The notes: generated by a model from the sequence alone, not told the origin. DNA of 46,217 nucleotides from a bacterium (GCA_017431625.1 JAFRKQ010000022.1:1-46217), one strand, 5' to 3'; positions 31,204 to 39,304 are shown, numbered from the stretch's first letter. Made by a program: numbers and translations.

Positions 31204-31406
31204 TCCATGTATTCCTGAAAATCATTGACTGGAGCATCAAAATCAGCAGCAACAAAGTTAATTCTATCCCTCAAACCACCAAAATTTGTCCGAGAGCCAC
31301 TTTGAGAGTTCTTAGATTTCATCGCCAAAAAATAAGCAAAATCCAAAAGCTCTTGCTGTTGGACGCAAGATAAGGTTTCGTAAACTTGAGCAAGCTTTTC
31401 CGGCAT
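31200..31406 (-). CDS. DUF2281-like antitoxin partner of VapC
   Basis: 68 aa. CVQQQELLDFAYFLAMKSK and the C-terminal DFDAPVNDFQEYME match the DUF2281 antitoxin pattern (helix LPxxxxxEVLDFIEFL, then DFDAPLxDFxEY). The tail would block the PIN active site. ATG 31406 with AAAGGAG. Confidence 0.85.
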   Translation of the reverse strand: MPEKLAQVYETLSCVQQQELLDFAYFLAMKSKNSQSGSRTNFGGLRDRINFVAADFDAPVNDFQEYME

Positions 31407-31486
31407 AAAAACTCCTTTCTCTTATTATATCACGCCAGTCAAGAAAACACTCACCCCCCGCGCTTTTAGTTTGAGAACAGTATGAC

Positions 31487-31510
31487 TTTCTTTGCAAATT
31501 TTGCAATAAT
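31487..31510. repeat. TTTGCAAATTTTGCAATAAT palindrome beside repeat copy 10
   Basis: Near-palindrome of the same class as those at 844, 4752 and 26238, here without the flanking C and G. It is 16 nt before repeat copy 10. Confidence 0.4.
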
Positions 31511-31525
31511 TATCCAAAACACACA

Positions 31526-31616
31526 TTTTTGTGCGCCTCGTGTACTCCATAGGGAGTACAAAGATAAATTATTGCTATACACCAATATATTTTTGTGAGT
31601 ACAAGCGGCTCACAGC
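31526..31616 (+). repeat. Modular palindromic repeat, copy 10
   Basis: Left arm begins GTGCGCCT-CGT, then GTACTCC-ATA-GGGAGTAC, an inserted hairpin replacing the usual second octamer; right arm GTGAGTAC-AAG-CGGCTCAC. Core with ATTATTGCTATACACCAATA. Together with copy 9 it brackets the VapBC module. Confidence 0.9.
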
Positions 31617-31729
31617 AGACTCACTCCCACTCTCCAGTCATCAAGTTGATACAGACATATTTTTTCACCATGCTTGACAAGCTAGCGATGGCATTATAAA
31701 ATGAAGCAAAGTAAGCAAGCGAAAGCAAT

Positions 31730-33091
31730 ATGGCAGAAAGACTCGATCCTTTAAGTAGCGATGCCGCTTGGAAACAATGGGCAGAAAGTTACCTGAGCGG
31801 CGGTAGGACAGAAACTACTCCCCAACCAGATCCAATAGACAGCGGTAATGTACCACCGACACGCGAACAGACTACCACTCCGCTAGAGAGACAACGCGAA
31901 ACTGACACTCTCCCCACCAGCCCCGAAAGAACCACCACTACCCAGGAATGGCCACATCCTTACTCAGTGCGGATCGTGGGGGAAAGTCCAGATGGTCATT
32001 TGCAACTGTCTGACGGCCAAGTCGCTGTTTGGGTCACTCGTCATCAGGCTTTAAGCCACTATCGCTACGTCGAGAGTTTTCAAGACAAATATAATGCTTG
32101 GCGCCAGCGTCGGCAGTACACGCCCGATGCTAGCCCGCTTTCAGACCCAGCCAGACTAACAACCGAAGGTCAACGCGATGACCAGCGCCGTATCAGCCTC
32201 GAGCCCACCACCACACCCAAGCCAGAAGGGCCCTATGTGACCATGGCTGGTGTCAATCCCGATCTGATCGCCACCAATCCGGTACGAGTCAATCCCGAGA
32301 CTCCCACTCTTCCACTCAATCCCGAAACCCGCACTCCAGACACTGACATTTTGCAACTGATTGCCCAAAATGGCGATAACGATATTTTGCGCGAATTCTA
32401 CGCTAGCCGACCCGAATACGCCCAAGCTTTTGCCGACTATGATCGCCAAGCTGCCGAGCGACGTGCAGCCGAGCAAGCTCAACGTGAAGCCGAGGCTCAG
32501 CGTCAAGCACAACTGGCCACCGATCCAGAAAATCGTGGCTCCGGACTGCCGCCCCGGGGCGGTCAAAGACACCCAGAAGTAGCCAGACGTGGTGATCTTA
32601 ATGCCTTCAAGACTGCTCTAGCTGGCCGTGAAAGCGGTGGCAAATACTATATTGAAAATCGCTATGGTTTCCTGGGCAAATATCAATTTGGCACTGACGC
32701 ACTCAAAGACCTGGGTTATATTGGCGCAGATGGCAAATGGACTGGCAAAGATGGTATCCGCAGTGCCGAAGACTTCAAGCGGAGTCCTCAGGCTCAAGAA
32801 CGAGCTATGGATCTATGGGTCAAACAAAAACTGCGTGGCGTCAAACGATTTGAGCGTTATGTTGGCCAAACTGTCAGAGGTGTCCCCATTACTCGCTCCG
32901 GACTCGTGGCTGGTGCCCATCTGGTCGGCACTGGCGGCATTGAAGCCTTTTTTAACCCCAGCAAATGTCGCCGTCCCAATGGCCGCGGCGGGAGAGGTGC
33001 ACCTCGCTGTAATAGTGCCGGTATTCCCGTAGATGGCAACAACACCCCGATTACCGAATATATGCGCAAATTTGCCGGTTATAGTATGTAA
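31730..33091 (+). CDS. Muralytic transglycosylase/lysozyme-like protein
   Basis: 453 aa. The C-terminal ~165 residues fit a lysozyme-like domain: FKTALAGRESGGKYY (catalytic Glu in the GxESGGxY context), NRYGFLGKYQFGTDALKDLG, RSAEDFKRSPQAQERAMDLW, and ITRSGLVAGAHLVGTGGI. Residues 1-290 are disordered, rich in Thr, Pro, Glu and Arg, with an Ala/Glu/Gln helix (AAEQAQREAEAQRQAQL). No signal peptide is visible, so export would need another route. The target would be the organism's own wall or that of a host or neighbour (inference). Promoter TTGACA 31674, TAAAAT 31697. Confidence 0.8.
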   Translation: MAERLDPLSSDAAWKQWAESYLSGGRTETTPQPDPIDSGNVPPTREQTTTPLERQRETDTLPTSPERTTTTQEWPHPYSVRIVGESPDGHLQLSDGQVAVWVTRHQALSHYRYVESFQDKYNAWRQRRQYTPDASPLSDPARLTTEGQRDDQRRISLEPTTTPKPEGPYVTMAGVNPDLIATNPVRVNPETPTLPLNPETRTPDTDILQLIAQNGDNDILREFYASRPEYAQAFADYDRQAAERRAAEQAQREAEAQRQAQLATDPENRGSGLPPRGGQRHPEVARRGDLNAFKTALAGRESGGKYYIENRYGFLGKYQFGTDALKDLGYIGADGKWTGKDGIRSAEDFKRSPQAQERAMDLWVKQKLRGVKRFERYVGQTVRGVPITRSGLVAGAHLVGTGGIEAFFNPSKCRRPNGRGGRGAPRCNSAGIPVDGNNTPITEYMRKFAGYSM

Positions 33092-33121
33092 TGACTCCTC
33101 ATGCAAAATTGAGGGCTTTTA

Positions 33122-34909
33122 CTATTGGCTATTATTAAGCATCAACTGGATCTTTTCCAGCAAAGTCATGGTATGAATTTGCTCTTGTAACTGCCGAGCC
33201 AGGTCAGGTTCGTCGGTCAAGACATAGTCCACTGCGCTTACTAGCCAGCGTCTTAGTGACTGTTCGCTATTGGGTGTCCACACCATTGCCTTTTTACCCA
33301 ACTGATGAATTTTATCAATGACACTAGTAGTCATCGCTGATTCTTCTAAAGCGATGATCTGACCTGGCAGTCCAGACAAATCGCCATAAGTCGCCAGTCC
33401 ATTATAAACAGAATTGATATCCGGATAGGTGGTGTTGGCATAGACAATTGGTGAGCGCTCAATCGACAATAAATAATGGGTATCGTCAAACCCGCGCGCC
33501 CGCAAGGCCGTCACCACGTCATCAACCATCTGTTCGTCTGCTGTCTCCCCTTTAAGTTCAATAAAAAGTATCAGCTTCTTATCCGCTGTATCCAAAAACT
33601 CATCCAAAGTGGGCACTGGTTCGCACTCGCCGTCAATCGCCCGTGCATCACGCAAACACAACTGCCGAATTTCAGCCAGCGTCATGTCTGTCACTTTTTT
33701 GTCCACGCCGGCCATTCTTTTAAAGGTCACATCATGATTGACCACATAGATACCATCAGCCGTGCGTTGAATATCAAACTCAGCCGCAGGAAAACCTAGC
33801 TCGATGGAACGGCGCAAACCAGACAACGAATTTTCCACGCTCGCATGACCTCCAGCGCGGTGAGCCACAATCACGGCGTCCGTCAAATTGGCAAAATACT
33901 GCTCACCCAGATCTACCAGCGGCGAGCACACTGGTATCAGCAAGAAACTACCAGCAAGAGTCAATAAAAGTAGCCACCAACTCGCTTTTTTAGGCAAAAG
34001 ATCCCACTCATATGCATACCCATCACGATAGGTGCAATATAAATGCACCGTCAAAAGAATATTCCAATTAATCGCCAAATACGTCCCAAAAGAGGCAAAC
34101 AGCCAAGCTAAAAGCGTTGAGTAGACTTCCAAAGCTATGGGCGTCTCTCGCATCAGCCAGCTAGCAACTAGAATTACCCCAATCAAACCAACAAAAACCA
34201 AACAACCATAACCTATCAGCAATAAGAAAAACAAAAACTTTTGCCAAAGATAATTGCGAAAGTATTTTTTCATCAAGGCACGCGAGCGAACTGCCGCCTG
34301 ACGGACGCTCAAGCCATCCAAAACTACCCCAGGTAGTAAAAAAATGTGCACTACCCCCACCACAGCCAAAACCGCCATCAAGGAATAATAGGCCAAGGCA
34401 TAACTAGGAGTCGTATCAATCACTGCCGCAATAAAATTGGGCAATTGTAAACGACGCGTGAGGGAAATAGACAAATTAGTACCCACCAAAGGAGTAACCA
34501 AACCGATAAAAATAATCACGATCAAACCACGCCAATTGAGTAGCCGCGGTAAGGCTTGAGCCGCTTGCCAGAGAACTTCCCACCAATGACGCCGTCTAGC
34601 TGCAAGCAAATCTTGGCAATAAACCAGGGTCACATGCAAATCAAAAACCAGATAAATCGCCAGAATGGTCACAAAAAGCACCATTACCAACCAACCTCCA
34701 GGAGACAAAAGCAAAAAGTGAATGTCACTCCAAGTAATGACGCTGCGGCCATTGAGCTTTAAAACCAGGTCAATCAAAAACCGTCCCCCGCCTACCAGCA
34801 AGACTAAAAATGGCTTGGTCAGTAAGGTGTACCACATAATGGTCGGCATTGAGCGCCACAAAGATTTAATTGTTAGGCGTTTGGCTTTCGTTTTGACTTC
34901 TGTTGACAT
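33122..34909 (-). CDS. Membrane-anchored glycerophosphodiester phosphodiesterase
   Basis: 595 aa. Residues ~15-340 hold six to eight membrane segments (GPDPase-type membrane domain). Residues ~345-590 are the GDPD barrel: VIVAHRAGGHASVENSLSGL (His, Arg and Glu), AAEFDIQRTADGIYVVNHDV (Glu/Asp ligands and catalytic His), LILFIELKGE and AMVWTPNSEQSLRRWL. It releases alcohols from glycerophosphodiesters, for lipid or teichoic-type turnover. ATG 34909 lies 6 nt after TATAAT (34921-34916), leaderless; an ATG two codons earlier directly abuts the -10. Confidence 0.93.
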   Translation of the reverse strand: MSTEVKTKAKRLTIKSLWRSMPTIMWYTLLTKPFLVLLVGGGRFLIDLVLKLNGRSVITWSDIHFLLLSPGGWLVMVLFVTILAIYLVFDLHVTLVYCQDLLAARRRHWWEVLWQAAQALPRLLNWRGLIVIIFIGLVTPLVGTNLSISLTRRLQLPNFIAAVIDTTPSYALAYYSLMAVLAVVGVVHIFLLPGVVLDGLSVRQAAVRSRALMKKYFRNYLWQKFLFFLLLIGYGCLVFVGLIGVILVASWLMRETPIALEVYSTLLAWLFASFGTYLAINWNILLTVHLYCTYRDGYAYEWDLLPKKASWWLLLLTLAGSFLLIPVCSPLVDLGEQYFANLTDAVIVAHRAGGHASVENSLSGLRRSIELGFPAAEFDIQRTADGIYVVNHDVTFKRMAGVDKKVTDMTLAEIRQLCLRDARAIDGECEPVPTLDEFLDTADKKLILFIELKGETADEQMVDDVVTALRARGFDDTHYLLSIERSPIVYANTTYPDINSVYNGLATYGDLSGLPGQIIALEESAMTTSVIDKIHQLGKKAMVWTPNSEQSLRRWLVSAVDYVLTDEPDLARQLQEQIHTMTLLEKIQLMLNNSQ

Positions 34910-35029
34910 GAGCATATTATATCACACTAATAACCAGCAATTGATTGCTGAAGTCATCGCCAGTCTAATGCCAATCAAAAAAAATCCCGATTTTTTGCCA
35001 CAAATTTTTAACCAACTTTTTTCCACTTT

Positions 35030-35096
35030 GTTTAACAAATGTTAAACGTTTGTTAAACGTATATATCTGGTTTTTGGTGACAAAAATTTACAGCCG
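35030..35096 (+). repeat. Second repeat family (B), copy 1
   Basis: Three GTTTAAC/GTTAAAC words, then CTGGTTTTTGGTGACAAAAA and TACAGCC. A matching element is at 39305. Confidence 0.65.
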
Positions 35097-35224
35097 TAAA
35101 ACACACTACATTGGACAGTGTCTAATTTTTCCTCTACCCGCACACCCTAAGTGACAAGAATTGAAAACTTTGCGAGTATAATAAGGGTGGTGGGTGGGGG
35201 TGTCATAAGTATAAAAATTACCCC

Positions 35225-35252
35225 TTGACAACTATATCAAATATGATATAAT
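35225..35252 (+). promoter_or_regulatory. Strong promoter of the CYTH gene
   Basis: TTGACA (35225-35230), 16-nt spacer, TATAAT (35247-35252). The leader contains GTTCTGTCACATC, a weak boxA look-alike. Confidence 0.8.
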
Positions 35253-35305
35253 ATGACTCTTGTTCTGTCACATCTAAATATTTTGAGAAAGGAGGTCTCT
35301 TGAAA

Positions 35306-35845
35306 ATGGAGACCGAAAGAAAGTTTATCGTTGACGCATCAAAGCTCCCGGCGCTTAAAAATGGCGTCAGGATCGTCCAGGGGTATCTCGCCGCCGAGCA
35401 TGGCAAAAATGGCCGTGAAGTCCGTCTGCGCGCCAAGGGCAACAGGTACTATATGGCGACAAAAGAGGGCAACGGCTTACAGCGGCCGGAGCGCGAGCGG
35501 GAGATTGACTACGGCCTTTTCCACTACTTCTGGCCGTGCACCAATCGTAGGAGAATTGAAAAAACGCGCTATGTCATCACTCTTGAACCCCAGTACATCC
35601 CCAGCGAGGACCGCGACTTCGTCGAAAAGATCGAGTTTAAGGCGGAGATCGACGTCTACGAGGGAAAGCTGGAAGGGTTAATCGTCGTTGAAGTCGAATT
35701 TGACTCCAAGCGCGAAGCGCATTACTTTTCGATGCCGGAGTGGTTTGGGCGTGAGGTCACTTACGACCCTCACTACCGCAACAAAAACCTCGCCCTTCAC
35801 GGACTCCCGCCTGACTTTGTCAAGGAGGTGAGTACCAAAAACTAG
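35306..35845 (+). CDS. CYTH-domain protein (triphosphate tunnel fold)
   Basis: 179 aa. METERKFIVD carries the ExExK motif that defines CYTH proteins. Alternating charged strands follow: REVRLRAKGNRYYMATKEG, EREREIDYGLF, RIEKTRYVI and LEGLIVVEVEFDSKREA, whose Arg, Lys and Glu residues would line the tunnel and bind triphosphate and metal. Relatives are inorganic triphosphatases, class IV adenylate cyclases and thiamine triphosphatases; the substrate here cannot be told. ATG 35306 is chosen because AAAGGAGGT ends 9 nt before it; a TTG at 35300 is too close. Confidence 0.88.
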   Translation: METERKFIVDASKLPALKNGVRIVQGYLAAEHGKNGREVRLRAKGNRYYMATKEGNGLQRPEREREIDYGLFHYFWPCTNRRRIEKTRYVITLEPQYIPSEDRDFVEKIEFKAEIDVYEGKLEGLIVVEVEFDSKREAHYFSMPEWFGREVTYDPHYRNKNLALHGLPPDFVKEVSTKN

Positions 35846-35915
35846 GCGCTAACCTTTCTGCTTGTCGCCAACCCCCTTGGTCGATAAGGCCGCGCAATAT
35901 TTCTTGTGACATCCA

Positions 35916-35947
35916 CCCCGTCAGTTCACCCTGGCGGGGCCTTTTTT
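35916..35947 (+). terminator. CYTH terminator overlapping the 3' end of coaD
   Basis: CCCCGTCAG / CTGGCGGGG stem with T7. The last eight or so codons of convergent coaD (stop at 35921) are encoded in the hairpin and its T-run. Confidence 0.8.
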
Positions 35948-36403
35948 TATAAGTGTCCAGACTGCCGCCGGCACCAGCCCCGAGACATCCGCCCCAAAGC
36001 GCACCAACTCCATCACCATACTCGAGCTGATATGAGCGGTCTGACCTCCGCGAAAATAAATCGTCTCCAGGCCAGAGAGCTTTTGGTTGAGGGCGGCCAA
36101 ATTTTCCTCAAAACCATAATCAATCCCGTTGCGCACCCCCCGGATCAAAAAATCCGCCCCCACCTGAGCCGCGGCCACACTAGTTAGCGAATTATAGACT
36201 TCCACCTGGACATTGGCGAGTTTTTCTTCCTGGAGTGTCTGAGCAATCGCCGCTTGCATCTGGGCAGGCGGAAAATGGACTGGCTTGGTGGGATTGATGC
36301 CAATCCCCACAACTACCTGATCAAAAAGTGCTGCTGCCTGGCGGACAACATAAAGATGTCCATTGGTAAAGGGATCAAAACTCCCCGGATAAAATGCTTT
36401 CAT
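35921..36403 (-). CDS. coaD: Phosphopantetheine adenylyltransferase
   Basis: 160 aa. Joins 4'-phosphopantetheine and ATP to give dephospho-CoA. MKAFYPGSFDPFTNGHLYVV has the (T/H)xGH motif, DFLIRGVRNGIDYGFEENLA is the substrate-binding segment with RGVR, and ISSSMVMELVRFGADVSGLVP replaces the usual ISSTxVRE. ATG 36403 is exactly 7 nt after TATAAT (36416-36411), so leaderless; the longer frame upstream precedes the promoter. Confidence 0.97.
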   Translation of the reverse strand: MKAFYPGSFDPFTNGHLYVVRQAAALFDQVVVGIGINPTKPVHFPPAQMQAAIAQTLQEEKLANVQVEVYNSLTSVAAAQVGADFLIRGVRNGIDYGFEENLAALNQKLSGLETIYFRGGQTAHISSSMVMELVRFGADVSGLVPAAVWTLIKKGPARVN

Positions 36404-36592
36404 GACTGGTATTATAACACAAGAATTTTCCCGATCATGGCGAGTGTCAGACTCGAGAAAAATCAGTGACAAATCAATAAAAACTCTTCATTATCGCTAG
36501 GCAATTATATCTTATAATAAATTTATTATCAAAGATAACTATCGGCCCAATGCTGACACCATCGGCTTTTGCTCACGCCTGGAAATTGCCTC

Positions 36593-36793
36593 TTGACAAA
36601 AACCCTATAATGTGATATAATAAGAATATCTTAACAGTACATTACTATTGTTTAACTGGTATTTTTATCGGTCTAAACGGTAGTTGTACTAGTGAGTCGT
36701 TCTTTAACAAAGTATCAAAGGACTATTCACTAGTTGTCGTGCTGTGCGTGCGGTCAAAACCCGCACAAATTTACAAAAAGGGGTCAACTGAAA
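36593..36793 (+). promoter_or_regulatory. Strong promoter and boxA leader of the surface HExxH protein
   Basis: TTGACA (36593-36598), 17-nt spacer with an internal TATAAT, TATAAT (36616-36621). The leader has GTTCTTTAACAA (36699-36710) inside an inverted repeat ACTAGTGA (36688-36695) / TCACTAGT (36727-36734), then a GTGCGG/CCGCAC hairpin and AAGGGGT before ATG 36794. Confidence 0.8.
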
Positions 36794-38545
36794 ATGACTC
36801 AGAATATATCAGCAACAACAGTATCACGCGCGTTCCTTTTCTCCCTCGCCAATCTCATCGCTGTGCTCGTCGCTATCGTTTGTTTTGCGTTCGCGTCCGC
36901 TTGCTGGCAGATATGCCCAGCATATGGCGGAACACTGGCACACGAGCTCGGTCACTGGCATTGCGGTTGCACTCAAAGACAGCCCGAAACACTACCCGCT
37001 CCCAGTGTCCACCAGACCAGAGAGCGTGAGCAATTAAGTGCTGCCAAAAGGGTCGACGACAGCCACACCTGGAAACTTCTGTTTGCCATTCCCAAAAGTG
37101 TCACAGTTGTCGATGAAAGCGGCGATGTCATTCACACCCACACTGTCGATGAAGATGGTATTCTGCGCTCTAGGCGTGTTGCCACTTATGCCGATGCCAG
37201 GCTGGATCAGATTTTAAAGCCACTTGGCATCAGGTGCGAGGCAGACGTCATCGCGATCGACAAGGTCACAATGGAAAAAGGGCAAATCGGCCAGGAGTCA
37301 ATCCAAACGGCCGCCAACCTCAACGCTGGTGGCAGCTATGACACAGTCATCTTCCTTCCCTACTATACGTGCAGCGACCTGTATGCCTACAGCGGGATAT
37401 ATGGGGTCTGTCATTATACTAGGCAAAGCAATGATGGCACCTATACACCGATATTGGCAGTCTTGTGCGGCGATTATGGCGATAGCAGCTGGGGGATCGA
37501 TTGGCTCAAGTTTAATGCCGGTGTGTTTGCCCATGAATTCGGACACGCCATAAAATACTGGGCTCGTTCGATCGGATTCTTTAGCTGTCCGGCTGTACAC
37601 CAGAGTTACTGTGTCGATTTTCATGACGAACCTGACTGGTGCTGGGATTTGTTGGCTGGTCAATGCCTCCCGCCTGTGCTCGATCACGAGCCACTGTCAG
37701 CCGGCAATCAGTTTCATTATGATGACAAGCGTGCTGGCATCGAGAGCGAAGTTTGGCGCTACCCTTATCGGATTTACAATGACGAAGAAGCCAAAAAAAT
37801 GCGTGACACCAGGATTTTCCGTGCGATTGACGAGTTGTGCGCCAAAGGATATAGCCGCGAAAAAGCGATTGAGCATATCAACCTGGCAAACAACAAATAC
37901 GCCAGCGAAAATTATCCGCGCGGTTTCTTCCAAGAACAAGGCTACACTGCCGGCTTTTCACGCACTGTTGTCCCCACACTGGAAATTAAGACCTCGCAGG
38001 ATATCTGGCTACTTGGCGAGACGTATAGCGATCACAATCCGGCCAATTTCTGGCGGGATGTGGTCTCGCTTTACCAAGTGGCGGCTATTCCTGAGGAAAT
38101 AATGGTCATTGACAACGAGACCGAGGAACAGGTGAATCAACTGACCAAAGACGGCAGCTATAGGATCGGGCTCAAGGCCGAGGCTTACACCGTCAGGGTG
38201 GCAAGTATCAAGGACTTGACCTATCTTTCAGCTCAAGTCTACAAACTGATCAGCGAGGATAATGGCAGCAGACTAGACTTCGAGACTATTTGTCCGTGGC
38301 TGGTGAACGTCTCCGGCGATTTGCGTCTCAATGACGAGGCCGGCAGCGAGCTTAGCAATGGTCAAAAAATCGACGAAGGGGCGTCATTGTCAGCCTGGAA
38401 AGCCACAACAAAAGTTGGTGTTGACACCACCAAAACTGACGGCTCCAATGGTAGTGGCAGTGGTTCCAAAGGTTGTCACACTGGCGCCAGCTCGCTCGTT
38501 TTGCTGCTTGTCATGTGCTCCTTTGTGATCAGACGGACGCACTAG
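36794..38545 (+). CDS. Exported HExxH protein with C-terminal sorting-like tail
   Basis: 583 aa. The N-terminus has a signal-type hydrophobic stretch (FLFSLANLIAVLVAIVCFAF). HELGH lies just after it (about residue 53) and a second zinc motif, VFAHEFGHAIKYWARS, at about 250; the second fits a metallopeptidase core better. Many Cys suggest disulfides outside the cell. A Gly/Ser linker is followed by KGCHTGASSLVLLLVMCSFV and IRRTH: small residues with a Cys, one membrane helix and an Arg tail, the layout of PEP-CTERM/MYXO-CTERM-like sorting signals. Family not identified. ATG 36794 is chosen by the signal peptide; a TTG 20 codons earlier lies in the leader hairpin. Confidence 0.75.
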   Translation: MTQNISATTVSRAFLFSLANLIAVLVAIVCFAFASACWQICPAYGGTLAHELGHWHCGCTQRQPETLPAPSVHQTREREQLSAAKRVDDSHTWKLLFAIPKSVTVVDESGDVIHTHTVDEDGILRSRRVATYADARLDQILKPLGIRCEADVIAIDKVTMEKGQIGQESIQTAANLNAGGSYDTVIFLPYYTCSDLYAYSGIYGVCHYTRQSNDGTYTPILAVLCGDYGDSSWGIDWLKFNAGVFAHEFGHAIKYWARSIGFFSCPAVHQSYCVDFHDEPDWCWDLLAGQCLPPVLDHEPLSAGNQFHYDDKRAGIESEVWRYPYRIYNDEEAKKMRDTRIFRAIDELCAKGYSREKAIEHINLANNKYASENYPRGFFQEQGYTAGFSRTVVPTLEIKTSQDIWLLGETYSDHNPANFWRDVVSLYQVAAIPEEIMVIDNETEEQVNQLTKDGSYRIGLKAEAYTVRVASIKDLTYLSAQVYKLISEDNGSRLDFETICPWLVNVSGDLRLNDEAGSELSNGQKIDEGASLSAWKATTKVGVDTTKTDGSNGSGSGSKGCHTGASSLVLLLVMCSFVIRRTH

Positions 38546-38691
38546 TTTCCCTCTCGATACTTTGTTTTCAGAACTTTGGCTCTCGCGCAAGCGGGGGCCG
38601 ATTGCGTTTGCACCCTACCGCCTACTCTCCCACCACAGGCAGACAAAAGTGGTCTCGATGGAGTGGTAGCATCTATTGGCTTGTACTCGTC

Positions 38692-38720
38692 TTGACAAAA
38701 AGTCGCTTATCTGTTATACT
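38692..38720 (+). promoter_or_regulatory. Promoter of the RelE-type module
   Basis: TTGACA (38692-38697), 17-nt spacer, TATACT (38715-38720); ATG follows 10 nt later. Confidence 0.75.
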
Positions 38721-38730
38721 CACTACTATT

Positions 38731-38973
38731 ATGACACAGGCACATGGTCTCACGCCAGAAATGTTCAAGTCCAATCCCGTTTTGGCGGCGGCTCACATCA
38801 CCAAATACGAGGATTTCGCCAAAATCTCCTCGGGTCAATGGCAAGAATACATCAAGCAGGCTTATGATGCTTGGATGATGGCTCCTTATTATGAGTATTT
38901 GGCCGGCGGCAAAACTTATGCTTGGGATGAAATTGATGCAGAGCTTGAAGAAATAGTAAATGAGGGCTTGTGA
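38731..38973 (+). CDS. Antitoxin of a RelE-type module
   Basis: 80 aa, family not recognised. ITKYEDFAKISSGQWQEYIK and the acidic end WDEIDAELEEIVNEGL suit an antitoxin that wraps a basic toxin. Assigned by position: 4-nt overlap (GTGA) with the toxin gene. The ATG at 38731 is 10 nt after the -10; the longer frame upstream starts before the promoter. Confidence 0.7.
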   Translation: MTQAHGLTPEMFKSNPVLAAAHITKYEDFAKISSGQWQEYIKQAYDAWMMAPYYEYLAGGKTYAWDEIDAELEEIVNEGL

Positions 38974-39269
38974 AGTACGCCATTAGATTTTCAACTGAGT
39001 CCAAAAATGAACTAAAACAAATAATGCGTTTTTGGACATATAAAGATAAAAGGCAAAGAGTACGAACCCAAATAAAAGATGTTGTACAGACTCTTCAAGA
39101 TGGCATTGTCAGCTATCCCCTTGTTGAATTTGAACCTTGGCGCTCACGCGGTATTCGTCGCGCAGTTGCCGGTGAATACAACATTTTTTACCAAATGTTC
39201 CCTGAAGACAAAAAGGTCATTGTTCTTCATGTAATCCATAGTGCTCGTGATCTATCCAAGTTTTTATAA
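38970..39269 (+). CDS. RelE/ParE-family toxin
   Basis: 99 aa. AIRFSTESKNELKQIMRFWT, SRGIRRAVAGEYNIFYQMFP and KVIVLHVIHSARDLSKFL give the family's strand-helix-strand pattern with the final Ile-His-x-x-Arg-Asp. Starts with GTG overlapping the antitoxin stop. Confidence 0.85.
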   Translation: MKYAIRFSTESKNELKQIMRFWTYKDKRQRVRTQIKDVVQTLQDGIVSYPLVEFEPWRSRGIRRAVAGEYNIFYQMFPEDKKVIVLHVIHSARDLSKFL

Positions 39270-39304
39270 ACTCTCAATAACTACTGTTCATAAAATTTAC
39301 TCAG

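Noticed and set aside
897-31616. CRISPR array
   Set aside because: The repeats are dispersed kilobases apart, carry internal palindromes and show no regular spacers; no cas genes are present.
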